Origin: Typha latifolia | Taxonomy: Eukaryota > Streptophyta > Magnoliopsida > Poales > Typhaceae | Assembly: GCA_019914945.1 (NCBI GenBank) | Contig: CM034106.1 | Coordinates: 9,672,001-9,736,000, forward strand | Direction: 5' to 3' | Length of the DNA stretch: 64,000 nucleotides | Part shown: in pieces, positions 48,454-61,800 of the stretch | Position numbering within the stretch: position 1 is the stretch's first letter | Layout: the number at the start of each line of letters is the position of its first letter | Notes under the pieces: generated by a model | The model's input: the letters and a program-made list of their open reading frames with translations, nothing else | Told to the model about the DNA's origin: nothing | Databases searched by the model: none | Program-made: the position numbers and the translations under genes

Positions 48454-51437
48454 TCACGCAGGGTGAGTAGTGAAATAGTTGAAGTCATGGTGTTTGACCC
48501 CAAGTTGCTTGAGCCAGGAGTCTGCAGAACTGAAGAGGGAAGCCATCCTTTTTTTATCTCCATTTTCAGGATTGCTCCAAAGCTTCCCCTGCATCTTGTA
48601 GGACGCAAGCCCAAACGGAGGAAGGGAGATGATGTTGCTCTCATCCTCAGATTGAGTTTCACTTTTATTATCAGTATCATTGCTCTTGTCCTTGGATTGT
48701 GTTTCATTTTTTCCATTTCTATCAGTAGTGCAATAGTAACCATTCGGCACGTTCACAGGCAGATTGTCTGCAAGAGGATCATGACAGAAAAATGCCCATT
48801 AATGTTTGAAGGATTATCGTTTGATTAGAGAATGCTTCCTAAGGACAGAGAAATTATGAAATTTTGATTGATAAGCTATATGATTTATGATATATATGAA
48901 TGACTATATGAGTTCCTACGGACTAGTAATTTGGTTTGGAATATGGAGCAGGAAAATTTTCCAAATGAACATAACACATGTAAGTAATAATCAATTTTTC
49001 ATAAACCAGCTCAGATGGTTTACGGAATCCTCGCTTACATTTTGACCAGTGAAGTAAGAAAGAACCTCCAATGAATCATATTAAAGTAAGGAAAGTTTCT
49101 ACTACCAGCAAGAAACAGAGTTTTAGTACATATATTTTACATTTCATGAAGCATTATATGACTTTAAAGAGTAATGTAAAAACTAAGACCATCCTAAATT
49201 CAGACTTCTATTGATATTGCTTTGGCTGCTGGCCAATCTGGTCATCCCAGTAAATGCATATAAAGCCTTTTAGATTTATGAAAGGGCAGGGCTTGCATAT
49301 TTCCTAGACTGAATAGTTTTAAACTGAATGAGCTAATAAATAGATTTATGAATTTCTAGAAAATTTTCCTAATATTTTACAAAAGAGGCAGTTACCTGGA
49401 AATGATGACGAAATGTGATGATAAGTTAGGAAGCACGCGGACAATTCCTTCACATTGTGCTGGGCAGGAATCTGATAGATAGGGTACCTGACAAACAAAG
49501 AAAAGCATAGTAACACAAATCATTTAGTGGCTTTCTACTAGTTTTAGAAGTATTTCCTTAATGTTTATCCCAAGAGATTGTAATATGGAGGCAGATTCAT
49601 TAGCCCGGAAAGGGATTGCATGGTTTAAAACCATGCCTTCTTGGTGCTCATGACTTTGTCTCCACAATATTTCATTCCTACTCATCAGCCTCACAGTTTA
49701 ACCACACACAAAAAAACTGTTGTACGTCTATATTAAGAGGAAAGATTAATAGAAAGAGAAAAAAAGGAAGAATTGTGCTATATCCAGCAAAGTTTTAATC
49801 CAAAACTAATTGTTTAATGGCTCCGTAATAAACTGCTTAATTCAATTCCATCGCCATTTCTGCAGGTTAATTCATAATTCAACGATTACTCAAATCAAGA
49901 ACCAAAAATTTCCAATCTTCTGTGATGATTTCACAATGATCGCAAGAAAAGGTCGCTGACTTACGGGACAGTTCAATCTTTCAATTATTCTCATTTCCGC
50001 AAAACAATATTAGCAAGTATCACTAAGAAACCATACCAGGCAACTGACAACCAACTGGCCGGCGAAAGCTCCACGCTCTTAAGAGAGGTCAATCCCGGAA
50101 AGTTCTGAGCTAATTCATATACCTAATAAAACATTTGAAAAGAATTAAAGTCCCGAACGTTTCCAGCAAGCACATAATATGAACATAAAAAAGTACCATG
50201 TCAACAAGGGGTATCCTCCCATAAGGAGAACAAACTTCAAAGAACTCGAAATATAAGTGCCCAAGGTGTTTCTTGGCACCCCATGAAGCATCATGGTTTA
50301 GAAGCGAGTGTTCAGACACATCGCTCCACGATCTAGAGAGCTTCTTACACTCGTCATTAACATTCCAGTAGTCCATCAAACTATCTCCATTCAAGCTCCT
50401 ATGTGAAAGATCACACACTTAAATCAATCATCAATTTCCTCAAAATCTGTCTAAATTCAGAAGAATATTATGTGATTGATAGAGTTGGAAAGACAACCTA
50501 GATGCATTACGGACTTTCTTAGTATACAACTGAATGCCAGATAAGTAGGGTACATAGTATTGAACTACTGTCTGCCCATTGTGGAGGCACACGTCGGTAC
50601 CGACACCATACACACTCCATTCGTAGTATTGGCCCCAGAGATCTGAGAGAGTGAAGTACTTGATAGTTTCCTTTTCTGAACATTCACAAAGGGCATTTGA
50701 TGCACGAAAGCTCGACTGCATCAAGATGATACAATAATATGAGTCAAAATAAGTCAACAATATACAGTCTACTCAATTATAAGAAAATAAATTGGCTATG
50801 ACAATACATTGGAGGAAAGGGCAAAGAATACTCTCTTCCCTTATTAAGCTAATACAGATCAAAGATGAGTTGCTGATTCTTAGAGGAAAGTTTGATCACT
50901 CCCATCCTCCTACCCCAACCCAAGAAAGAAGAAAGAAAATAGATCAAAGAACATAGAGGGCATATCAATCCTAAATTCAGAATATATTTATCTCTACACA
51001 ATAACTATAGTTCTCTAATAAAGGCAAGACATTCTTCAACCATCCAATAACATGCAGCAGAAAAAGGAAAAAAGAATTCGTAAATTGACAAGTGGAGAAC
51101 CCAAAATCACCCTACTAACTTGAAGTGGATGATAACAATTCTCATCTCAATACCACTAAAAGAACAATAATTTATCTAAAACAAGCGGTAATCAGCATCA
51201 GATTACGACTCCAAAGACCGAAAAAAAAGAAGGAAAAAATAAAGTGGAATCAAAAGATTTTATGAAACCATGAAAGATGGGATAAGAACAAGAAGGATGG
51301 AATAGAGGAGAAAATTAAAAGGAAAAGAACAGTTGTGGAGAGGAGAGCACCTTGCGGAGGATGTGGGTTTCCACTGTGGGAGTGATGCAATCTAGGAAGC
51401 ACTGGAGGTTGGAGCGCCCTTGCGGTTTCGAAGCCAT
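48454..51437 (-). CDS. DUF789 family protein
   Basis: Six exons on the minus strand: 51437-51351, 50715-50498, 50398-50197, 50122-50037, 49487-49396 and 48767-48454; 332 residues. Typical DUF789 blocks appear in order: NLQCFLDCITPTV near the start, SDLWGQYYEWSVYGVGTDV, VVQYYVPYLSGIQLY, YFEFFEVCSPYGRIPLVDM, LSPASWLSVAWYPIYQIP and a C-terminal SSADSWLKQLGVKHHDFNYF. A Ser/Asp/Lys-rich insert (NETQSKDKSNDTDNKSETQS) separates the last two. No signal peptide or membrane helix is visible. The family is plant-specific and its biochemical function is not known. Start: first ATG, giving MASKPQGRSN directly before the conserved region. Confidence 0.9.
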
Positions 51438-52022
51438 CATTTATCCCTATACTAATTTATTCTTATCTCACTATACCACCTCTTCCCACTCTGTAAAACA
51501 AAATAAAGATATAAAAAAGAAAATTTCAATTTTGAGGCCAATTCCAACAACAAAGCAAGCAACAACACTCTGTTTTCGCCGAAGAGGAGATAAAAAATCC
51601 TTACCCGATGCACTGTTCGTAGTCCGAAATCAGTACGACGACGAGGACGATTCTCAGCACCACCCAAATATAGAAACCCCAAGCCCCTCTCCTTTACTCC
51701 ATTAATGCGCTCTCTCTCTATACACCACCCCTGCCCACCGCTCAAAATCCAATCTTTCCAGCAGCAATTAACCCAAGAGCAAGAGCCCAGAAACGGCAGG
51801 CGAGAGAGGGAGAAGGAGGAGCGGAATTGGAGAGAGCCCAGACGGGTAGAGGCAAGTATATAAAGGCGGGAGCGCGGAGGACACTTGGAAGGAAGGTGCC
51901 TCACGTGCTTGGTAGAGAATTAAAAAGTTCTCGCCTTTCGTTTTGCCACAGTGATATTTTTGGATTCTTGCTCTTTAAAGCGCAACAGAAGCGCTACTGT
52001 TTCACTTAAAGACGAGGAGACT

Positions 52023-52078
<56 letters not shown>

Positions 52079-52083
52079 CGAGG
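51438..52083. other. 5' flank of DUF789 gene with (GA)n
   Basis: Leader and promoter of the DUF789 gene, with a GA microsatellite of about 25 units at 52025-52075. The frames crossing it (Arg/Glu or Ser/Leu repeats) are artefacts. Confidence 0.6.
52025..52075. repeat. (GA)n microsatellite
   Basis: Uninterrupted GA run of about 25 units. GAGA tracts often occur near plant transcription starts; this one sits between the DUF789 gene and a small unassigned ORF. Confidence 0.9.
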
Positions 52084-52284
52084 GTGGTGATGGACGACGA
52101 GGGAGAAGGAGAAGACAAAGAACCTTTTTGGACTTGCGAGTGGTCGCTTCGCCGCGTGGTTTTGACGGATGTCGTCGGTTTCGTAGGAATCGAAACGCTT
52201 CGCTCGTTTTTCATTGCGTTTGCTGAGTTGGCCCGCTCCCGGGTTACCGGGTTTGAGACGGAGCGGAGGGACAGGAGCGGGTGA
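52084..52284 (+). CDS. Small unassigned ORF, doubtful
   Basis: A 66-codon frame directly after the (GA)n tract, in a GC-rich island unlike the AT-rich surroundings. It has an acidic start (MDDEGEGEDKEPFWTCEW), a hydrophobic middle (VVLTDVVGFVGIETLRSFFIAFAEL) and a basic end. Its last bases, AGCGG|GTGAGT, look like a splice donor, so it could be a first exon. I do not recognise it and found no following exon in the next kilobase. Confidence 0.25.
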   Translation: MVMDDEGEGEDKEPFWTCEWSLRRVVLTDVVGFVGIETLRSFFIAFAELARSRVTGFETERRDRSG

Positions 52285-55200
52285 GTCCAAACCGAGTCCA
52301 AACCAACTGCATGGAAAATTTGTATTTCAACCCTTTCCATTTCTCTTATTTTATATCGGTAATGCTTTTTTTTTTCTCTAATTATTCTCAGAAAACTTCA
52401 CGAAGGATTTAAGTAATGCCAAACAAATAATGGTTGAATAGGAAAAAATTTTAAAAAATTAAGGGGAGTAAAGAATTTTTTTTCCTTTATGTATAAGGTT
52501 CCTATTTTCAAAAATAACAGATTTGAGGGAGATATTGTTACGATCTGACCACATAGTTAAGTCGAGTCGAATCAAGTTAATTAGTTTTATCTTATTATTT
52601 AAATTTTAAATAAATTAGATAATCCACATATAGATCCGATCCGCTTAAAATTTATACTAGTATAAATAGAAGTAGACATGGGTCGATACTAATCATGAAT
52701 GAATATGAATTTAGTTAAATATTTTTTATCGTCTTTATCTTTTATTGTGGCCGTTAGATCGCCTTATTTTTTTAAAAGTAGATCATAGTAGGAGAAGCAT
52801 CCCATCCTTCCAAACTCTAGTCACTTTTTTTCCACCAGTAACCACCCTTGGTTGTCCACCACCCCCGACCACCGCCGCAACGTCGGTTATTTACCATTAT
52901 GCTCCATCTGAGCTTACTTCACTATTTTAATCATAACTTTTCATCCGGATCTCTAATTAACTTCATTCCAAAATTATTAAATCCAAAACTTTCAAAATTA
53001 CTATCTTTCAAAATCCTAGAATCATCCTAAGAACGAATCATTTCAGATCTAATTTGTAACAGATGCATATGCAAATAACTATACAAACAAAAACATTTTA
53101 TGAGTTTCTTTTATGCTAATCCTCATGTGAAGGTTATCTTGTTCTAATGATAACATTAGTATATGTTTAGCTCCATAATGGTAAGTTTAATCTTTTATAA
53201 GAGTTGATTTCTTGACTGCATCCAGTAAAGTAAAGAAGACTTTTGGATGGTGAATATGTAAATGATTGTTTATATTGGTGTTAGTGCCACAAAATACTCC
53301 GAGTTAGCTATATCTCCACTAAGTTGACATTGCTTTGTATAATGGATTGGGATTAGGACAAGGGATGTACTTTTTTAAGAGGTGGAAAAAAAAATGATGG
53401 TTGATTCTTGATATTGGCCTTGTGGCAGACACCTAGATGATCCACTTTCAACTAATCATGGGTAAAGAATTTATATTTTTGCCTCATGACTTCCCTATAA
53501 ATATCACATCAAATCTTGGCCAAATCTTAGTATGAATCTATTTATTGGTGTCGGTGCCACAACCTAGCAAATGGAACATGGAGTGATATTTTAAATTTAT
53601 TGCCCTGTGAATTGCTTTAAGATTTAACTAAGTAGAGATTGGAAAAGGGGAATTTTCAAATATTGCATTACAAAATTCATCATATATATAATTTTTTTAC
53701 TAATACTTGTCTTCTAGGATTTCACTCTCTTTTTTTTTCTTAAAATTATAACACTTTGAGGTACCTAGATCTAACTATTGTCAAGTGGATGGGTATCAAT
53801 TAAGGAATATTATATTAGAATACAAAAGAAAATTTTTTAAATACTTAAATTATTCTTTTGTGGGGGTAGGGTAGATCTCACTGTTAGGTCTAACTCGCTT
53901 AGGTTAAGCTCAAACCTGCTCGATTCTAACCGAGCAAAACTTTGCCTGAGCTCAAAATTATAATAGATGGCACAAGCTAGATCTTTGCGCACTCAGGCCA
54001 CAAGAGCCCAAAATGGTAATGAGCTGCACGAGTAAGATTTTTGCTCGCTCAGCCTGCCACGCCGCCCATATTATACATATGTTAGACCCATTAGGCAGTA
54101 GCACGCTATTATATTCTAGCGCTAGGCCCGACTAATGATATGAATTAAGATTAGAATTTTTAAGTGTAGTTATATGAAAATTAGAGAAAAAATGTTTAGT
54201 TATAAAATCTATCAAAACATAGTGTTAATAAAATAAAAATAAAAGTATAGGTTGTTATTTGAAAATAACACGATTAGATTAAGAAGTTTCAATTAAGATT
54301 TTCTTTTACAGATACGCCCTTCTAAATTTTGGATTTGCGTAGAAACCCTTCAAAGCTCGCTGTTTTTGCATGGATAAGTTCAGTCACTTATGTCAAAATC
54401 TCAACAATTTTAATAAATGAAAAGAGAAAGATATCTTTAAAAGTAACGCATTCAAAACGTTACTATCAAGTTGGTCAAAATCTAATTGTTACTACCAGTA
54501 AAAAAGAGTTTCATCTATAACTACTGAGAATAACTTAAAGTAAATTTAAATAATTTGTGCCACTCTGATAATTCGTCTATGACTTGTGTCACATATTCAA
54601 TAAACGGGTCATATTAGTATTTAAAATTTTTAATTCATGACCCGGCCCAAACCTAATTCTAAATCCGAACCTGACTAATCCGACCTAATTCTCCTGCTAG
54701 ACAAAGCAATTTTGAAGTGACCAAAGAAGCCTTTCAGAAGGCAACAAAATTAAAAACCTAATAAACTATCAAGTATGACTGTATGAATTGTAGCTGTCAC
54801 TGAGTAGTTCTTCAAACTTCAAATGTCACGTACTAAGATACTAATCTTCAGCCAAAAAAAGAAAAGAAAAGAAAAAAGTAATATAATTTAATTTATTTTA
54901 TTTTTATGTAGAGTAGTAGCGACACTTAATTAATTAAAAAGAATAATATCTTGAAGTGGTTGTGGGGCAATACCCTGGTCTCGCTATTCCAAGACTAATC
55001 CTCATTAAGATGACCTACATTGTCTGAGATAAAGATATCACTTCATAGATTCCTAGAACCGGTGGTTGGTCTCCAAAGTAAGGTAGAAGGAGGGCTAATC
55101 TTGTGTCCTAATATGCAAATCTCATAACCCCATACACTAATTAGTTATCAATTAATGCATGATGGGGTGTTCTAAATAGAACAAAGTCAAATACAATATG

Positions 55201-55367
55201 AACATTATTACTATTTCTATTTTATGAGGTTTTTTTTTATGGAAACTAAAATTTAATACCAAAATGGATTTATTCTTATCAACTTAGCATTTAGAGTTCA
55301 GTGTCTTCTTTATGGGTGATATCTTAAAAAGTTAGCAAGATGGCATAAATATCATATAAAATATTAG
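52285..55367. other. Gene-poor AT-rich stretch
   Basis: No gene. TTATTGGTGTxxGTGCCACAA occurs twice (about 53275-53295 and 53543-53562), hinting at an old ~268-bp duplication. Around 53.88-54.1 kb there are GAGCTC/CGAGC-rich pieces that may be a decayed relative of the hAT-like family. The remainder is unassigned. Confidence 0.4.
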
Positions 55368-55380
55368 AAAAATATTATAC

Positions 55381-55567
55381 TTATTTTTTTTTTGATTATT
55401 CATGAGCCCGAAGGCTAGATATGGGTTGCCAAACTGTTCTTCCAAGCTAACCGCACTGCCGAGCCATCAACCGAATCGAACTAAGCCACCAAACTACCAA
55501 CCACTAAACAATTTCTCCACAATATTGTTTGGGGTTGGAGTTGAACTCATGACCTCCTTGGTTGGTA
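55381..55567 (-). mobile_element. tRNA-derived SINE, 5'-truncated, with 13-bp TSD
   Basis: On the minus strand the element starts near 55567, shows a pol III box B-like GAGTTCAACTCC at about 55544-55533 (consensus GGTTCGANTCC), and ends in a poly(A) tract seen as TTTTTTTTTT at 55384-55393. It is bounded by AAAAATATTATAC (55368-55380) and AAAAATATTAAAC (55568-55580), identical at 12 of 13 positions and exactly 200 bp apart. No convincing box A is present, so the copy appears 5'-truncated. Confidence 0.7.
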
Positions 55568-55580
55568 AAAAATATTAAAC

Positions 55581-58500
55581 ATATCAACAACTCATCTTCT
55601 GAGTAATATAATAGTTAGTTTTTTTTTTTTGAATAGAATATAATGGTCAGTTGACAAAAGTAAACTCTTTTGGGTGTTCATTTTGGTAAATAAAATTTAG
55701 CCCAAGAGTAGCTTCATAAAAAATAAAAAAACTAGAGCATAAAGTTAATATCAAATATAGGAAATTTTTTGGAGAGCAGATCTTGTGCAGTTCAGATGCA
55801 CAAGTTTCATGCAGCACCAATGGGAAAGGTTGTAGCAATGATTTGATACTAATCAATTAGTTATTAAAAATAATTCTTATTTGCTCATAAATTAAGGGAT
55901 ATATAAGATATTTTATATATGTGACTAAATTTACGCATAAGTAAATTAGAATTTAGGTTTTTTTTTATTGCTTATCTTTATAATTATTTTCTTAATAATA
56001 GGAGTGATAGTTAAAAAAGAGAAATAAAATATGACTAATTTACTTTTATAATTTAAAAGAGTCACCGGTACTTTTGATTAATTTGATTTAGTATTATTTA
56101 ATTAAATCATATTTCGTCATAAAATTAGACATAAAAAATCTTGGGCCGCACTCTATATGGGCCAAAACCTAATCATTCGGACAAAAATGATAGCATTTAT
56201 ATTGTATAATTTTATTAATTTGGAATCCCGGTGGTGGCACGGTCTAAGTGGAACATTATTAAATTTTCACTTCTCTTCGGGCTAGAAAATATATATATAT
56301 ATATTATTTAAAATATTCTATACATATGCATCAGTATTTATAATAATATTATTGCTTTATTATAAAATTATAGGACGTACAATAAGTCATCCATCTCATT
56401 CACAGAGTTTTCTGGTAGTTTACAAGAGAGTCTTCTACTGGTCTTCATTCTCTTTCCATGTTATATGTTATAACATTCATTCACAAAGAAGGCCCACCAA
56501 GATAATTGTGTTTCTAAGATCCTACAAGGACTAAGTTATCGTATTAATTAGGTCCACAAATTGATTACTAAAGTTTATTATCTATATATATATATATTTA
56601 TTTATTATCTTTATTATTAGTCCGGAGGCCGGTTGCAGTAGAGTTGCGAGGCATATATTCACATCTTGAGTTAATTTTAACCTAACAACAACCGACAAGA
56701 TAAAAAAAAATGCTTAAAATACTCTCTCATTTGAGAAATTATTCAAAAGCACTATAAATTTTATTTTTATTATTATTTACATCCAGCTTTACGGGTACTT
56801 ATTATTTAACCCTTATATTTTAAATTTAATTATCAAAAACACTTCAATGTTAGTTTTTTTAACTAAAGTTAATTATACATATTAGTTAACTTAACGGTAG
56901 ATATAAAATTAAACATATAATATATGAGTTAAATAATAAATATTTAAAACTAAAATGCATAGTATTTTCAATCAATTTTCCTAAAAAGCAAATCTAATTT
57001 AACTCATCCACATATTAAAACGATTAGAGTGTTTTCGATGCATTAAAAGCAAATCAGAAAGGTGGCGATAAACTTCCTAATCAAATTCCTAATCAATTAA
57101 TTAGTTGGATGTAACTACTAACTGTGTCCAAAAGATGCATGCTCATGTATCATGAATATTGCCCTCATTTTCTCCTACTTTTAAAGAATATTACTGTGAT
57201 TATAAGTTGAAAAAAAAAATTAAAAAAGAAAAGAAAAAGAAAAACTTCAATGGCAGTGGAGTTGGGTGTTAATTAACCATCACCAGCCATATTGAGATAG
57301 CTACTAGTCTTTCTCATTATTCATTGCCAGCATGGGCTGAGAAGGACCTCCCCTTAATTAGCTGCTATTATTCTTTTTGTTCTTTTGTTATTTTTTCTAC
57401 GAGTTAATTATATTTTATCTTCTTATAACTAAAATTATTTTATCTCCCTATCTTTGTGTAATTTGGATTAAATTATTTTATTTTTCTTAATTTATTTTAG
57501 TATCATTATGCCTCTCTTTTTTGAATTTCTTTTTTCCTGAATTACAACTACAAATATCGTTAATAGATATAATATAATGATTTAATAATTTTCTTTCTAA
57601 ATCTTTAATCGTCAAAGTTCTCCAAAGGCTCAAAATGATTAAATTTCAAAGTTAATTTCCTTCTCATACTTTTTAGAGATCTTTCTTGAATGTATCTGTT
57701 ATCACTTTGCTGATATAAAATTTTCTTTTCTTATCCCTAGTATTCTGCTCTCCATGAGCACATTAAATGCATGTTCTTGAGACGTATCATAGAGTCCATA
57801 ATAAAGTTGACACAGGAGCACAACTTATGCATGGCTTCATAAGCTTTTTGCACTCCATTCTTGATTTCTTATTCCAAAAGGCAAGTGCTTCCAAAGAGTA
57901 AAAAGGAAAAAGAAAGAAAGAAAGAAAAAAAGATCCATTTATTAGTTGATGTATAGTTCACAAAAACGAAGGTAGAAGGGGATAAATTCTTGCCAAAGCT
58001 TTTCACTTTTTTTCTTTCTCATTGCTAATGGCTCATTCATTGCATGCATTTATTAGTAAGGACCAACTTGAAGCAGTCATTAAATTCATCAAAGCTAAGC
58101 CCATCCAGCCCCATATAACACTTATAATATATTTAGATAACGATCTGGTGGAATATATATACCAAGTATATATATATTAACCCTAATGTAAGGAGAGAGA
58201 ATTAATTGTATAAACTGGACCTACTAATACGAGTATAAAATAATTTTAAAAACAAAAACAAAACGAAATAATGAAACAGTTCATGTACATTCCCCCATTG
58301 TTGCAGAGTATGTTGACCTCGAATTTTAAGGTTCAAAATATAACATTTAATTTAAGACTTAAATCTCCCTCGTATTCTTAAAGTCTGCCGTAGCATTCAT
58401 GATACCAGCAGCCCTCCACCAGCCCAGAATAAATGCATGAAAAATCTATCCATCCATATATCCATCTGAAAGAAGACGAGAAAAGAGAAATGACGTAAAT

Positions 58501-58811
58501 GGCCTTAAATGAAGTGAATGGGTAAATTCGGGTAAGGGTATTTATGTCTTTTAAGTTAAATTGATGTTGATGGGGTTTTTTTTTTAAAAAAAATTAATGT
58601 TTTTGAGGGGCATATATGCAAAAGAGAAACCAACTGATACTTGCCATGTTCTCCATTAATTCCTTGCCTTCTGCTCCCATTCAATGCACCCTTCACACCA
58701 AAAATCTTCACCGGGAGAGCCCATCTGCATGCTTATCAAGTCAAACAAACAACCACCCATCTCTCTCTCCATATCCATCTTCCTCATGCATTCCCCATTA
58801 CATTCTTCTCC
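55581..58811. other. Gene-poor stretch upstream of ABCG11-like gene
   Basis: AT-rich, with several (TA)n runs (56288-56303, 56583-56597, 58163-58178) and a foldback MITE listed separately. The last few hundred bases form the promoter side of the ABC transporter. No other gene recognised. Confidence 0.5.
56742..56974. mobile_element. Foldback MITE-like element
   Basis: The left half TTCAAAAGCACTATAAATTTTA ... TACTTATTATTTAACCCTTATA pairs with the complement of the right half TTGAAAATACTATGCATTTTAG ... TATTTATTATTTAACTCATATA. The short centre has its own inverted pair (TTAGTTTTTTTAACTAA). It is non-coding and of the same general style as the element at 43.4 kb. Confidence 0.5.
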
Positions 58812-58818
58812 TATATAA
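58812..58818 (+). promoter_or_regulatory. TATA box of the ABCG11-like gene
   Basis: TATATAA lies 82 to 76 bases upstream of the ATG at 58894. A (CTT)n tract (about 58850-58879) follows, which would lie in the 5' leader. Confidence 0.6.
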
Positions 58819-58847
58819 GCTCACATCCAACCATTTCTCAGGTATTA

Positions 58848-58849
<2 letters not shown>

Positions 58850-58878
<29 letters not shown>

Positions 58879-58879
58879 C
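58850..58879. repeat. (CTT)n microsatellite in 5' leader
   Basis: About ten CTT units ending 15 bases before the start codon of the ABC transporter. Confidence 0.85.
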
Positions 58880-58893
58880 TGTTGTCCGCCAAG

Positions 58894-61800
58894 ATGAAGG
58901 AAGGAGAGATGAGGAGCGCAGCAGAGCAAGTGATGGTGGAGATAGAATCCAACAAGCCGGCAGGGAATGGAGTGGCGGTGGTCACTGGACTCAGCCCACT
59001 GAGCGAGACGCTGTGGAAGGAGAAGACAATCACGGACTTCATCGGCGACGTGTCTGCTCGGCTCACCTGGAAGGACTTGACGGTGATGGTCACGCTCCGG
59101 CACGGCGAGACGCAGACGGTGCTCGAGGGCCTCACCGGGTACGCGGAGCCGGGGACCCTGACGGCGCTCATGGGCCCCTCCGGCTCCGGGAAGTCCACCC
59201 TGCTCGACTCCCTCGCCGGACGCCTCGCCACCAACGCCTTCCTCTCCGGTACCATCCTCCTCAACGGCCGCAAGACGAAGCTCTCCTTCGGAACTGCGGT
59301 ATAAATAACAACCCTTCTTTAAAACAAAAACTTTTCTCTAGATTACTTTGTAGTTAATTATATTATAGTTCGTGAGATTTGCTTTCTCTCTCAGGCGTAT
59401 GTTACTCAAGATGACAACTTGCTCGGAACGCTCACAGTTAGAGAAACGATCTCATACTCTGCTCGCCTTCGCCTCCCTGACAAGATGCCACGGGAGGAGA
59501 AGAAAGCTCTGGTCGAAGGCACCATCGTCGAAATGGGCCTCCAGGATTGCGCCGACACGATGGTCGGAAACTGGCATCTCCGAGGGATAAGTGGGGGTGA
59601 GAAGAGGAGGGTGAGCATTGCCATGGAGATACTCATGCGACCCAGGTTGCTCTTCCTTGATGAGCCCACAAGTGGTCTTGATAGGTAACTCTAGATGAAA
59701 ATCTTACTAAGATTCCAGATGCTGCGGTCTCATATATGGATACGTTCATTTGAATCGATGATGACCCTAATCCTCGCAGTGCCTCGGCTTTCTTCGTGAC
59801 GCAAACGCTGCGAGGCCTGGCGAGAGATGGCAGGACTGTGATAGCTTCAATCCATCAGCCAAGCAGCGAGGTCTTTGAGTTGTTTGATCGACTCTATTTG
59901 CTATCAGGAGGCAAAACTGTCTACTTTGGCCAAGCTTCTGAGGCACATCAGGTGAACTATCTTACTAATTAGTCTTAGTGTAATTTTACTATGTTTCAAT
60001 TACAAGTTCTTAACCTTTTATATTCCCCTTTGTAGTTCTTTGCTGAAGCTGGCTTCCCTTGCCCTTCTCTGAGAAACCCATCAGATCATTTCCTTAGGAG
60101 CATAAATGCGGATTTTGATAAGGTGAAAGCTACTCTGAAGGGATCAATGAAAACTAGGGTATGCATCTGTTGTAAATTTATTATCTTTCACTACGCAATC
60201 GTGACTCGATAGAGCTTTTAATTGTGTTTGTGCCTTAGTTTGCAAGGTCAGATGATCCATTGGAGAAAGTTACTACTGCAGAAGCAATCAGAAGACTCAT
60301 CGAATTTTATCGCCATTCTCAGTATAATTATGCAGCAAGAGAAAAAGTGGATGAAATCTCCCGAGTTGTATGTACATACATAAGTACTACTTTTTTTTCT
60401 CCTTCTCTTCGCAAAATTAGGCCTCAGGAACCAAATTCAGATCTTCTCTTTTGCAGAAAGGAACAGTGTTGGATTCAGGAGGCAGTCAGGCTAGCTTTGG
60501 CATGCAGGCTGTTACATTAACGCAGCGCTCTTTTTTAAATATGACGAGAGATTTTGGTTACTACTGGTTGAGGCTCATTATCTACATTCTTGTAACCATC
60601 TGCATAGGGACTATCTACTTAAATGTGGGAACAGGACCTACCTCCATTCTGGTAATCTATCTATCTATCTATCTCTCTGTCATTTATTTGATCGATTGGC
60701 AAGAAAAGAATTGCCTTCTCGAAAAGGCCTTAAGGGTAAGATGTATCGTCGACAAACTGATGGAAATTTAAATCAAATGTAAATAGACAAGAATTCAGAT
60801 TGTAACTAGTACTACGAAACACATATTAGTTGTGTATACTAGTGAAGAAAACACATGGTTATCTGATTGTGTTTCTATAACAGGCTAGGGGTGCATGTGC
60901 TTCATTTATCTTTGGCTTCGTCACATTCATGTCGATCGGAGGATTCCCCTCATTTGTAGAAGATATGAAGGTATGATAGCCCTGTTATATTGCTGAAATG
61001 TGAGACTTGCTCAAGAAATTATAACGCTTTAACGGTTATGTTCCTCGATGCAGGTATTCCAAAGAGAACGGCTAAATGGGCACTATGGTGTCTTAGCATT
61101 TGTCATCAGCAATACACTTTCTGCAATGCCATTTCTGATCTTGATAAGTTTTACCTCGGGAACCTTGTGCTACTTTATGGTACGTCTTCACCCGGGTTTC
61201 ATGCATTACCTCTTCTTTACCTTGTCCCTCTACGCGAGCGTTACCGTGGTCGAGAGCTTGATGATGGCCATAGCCAGTGTAATTCCCAATTTTCTTATGG
61301 GAATCATCATAGGAGCAGGGATTCAGGTACGATAATTTACAACTGAAGACAGTTCATGTCATTATTGTCAATTTATTTTCAGTTCATGAGATCAATTTGT
61401 ATAAATGTCCTGAAACAATGTAAGACAATTTACTTGAGATATATAATTCTCACTACTGCACCATGAACAGGGAATATTCATGCTGGTCTCTGGCTTCTTT
61501 AGACTTCCACATGACATCCCAAAACCTTTCTGGAGGTACCCAATGTCATACATCAGCTTCCATTTCTGGGCATTGCAGGTAAGAATTTGGAATCCAGTTA
61601 GTATCAAAAATAAAAGAACCTTTGATCAGCCTTACAATTTTGCCTCTTATCTAACAGGGCCAGTATCAAAATGACCTGATGGGTCTCGAATTCGATAATC
61701 CACAACTAGGCCCTGCAAAGCTTTCTGGAGAATACTTATTAGAGAACGTATTCCAGATCGACATCAACCGATCGAAATGGTGGGACTTGTCTGTTCTCTT

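Noticed and set aside
48463..48828. 121-codon + ORF
   Set aside because: Antisense of the last exon of the DUF789 gene.
51951..52340. ORFs across the GA tract (Arg-Glu or Leu-Ser repeats)
   Set aside because: Artefacts of a dinucleotide microsatellite, which is open in all frames.
58882..58893. Upstream start of the ABC transporter at 58882
   Set aside because: The codon there is TTG; the first ATG in frame is at 58894.
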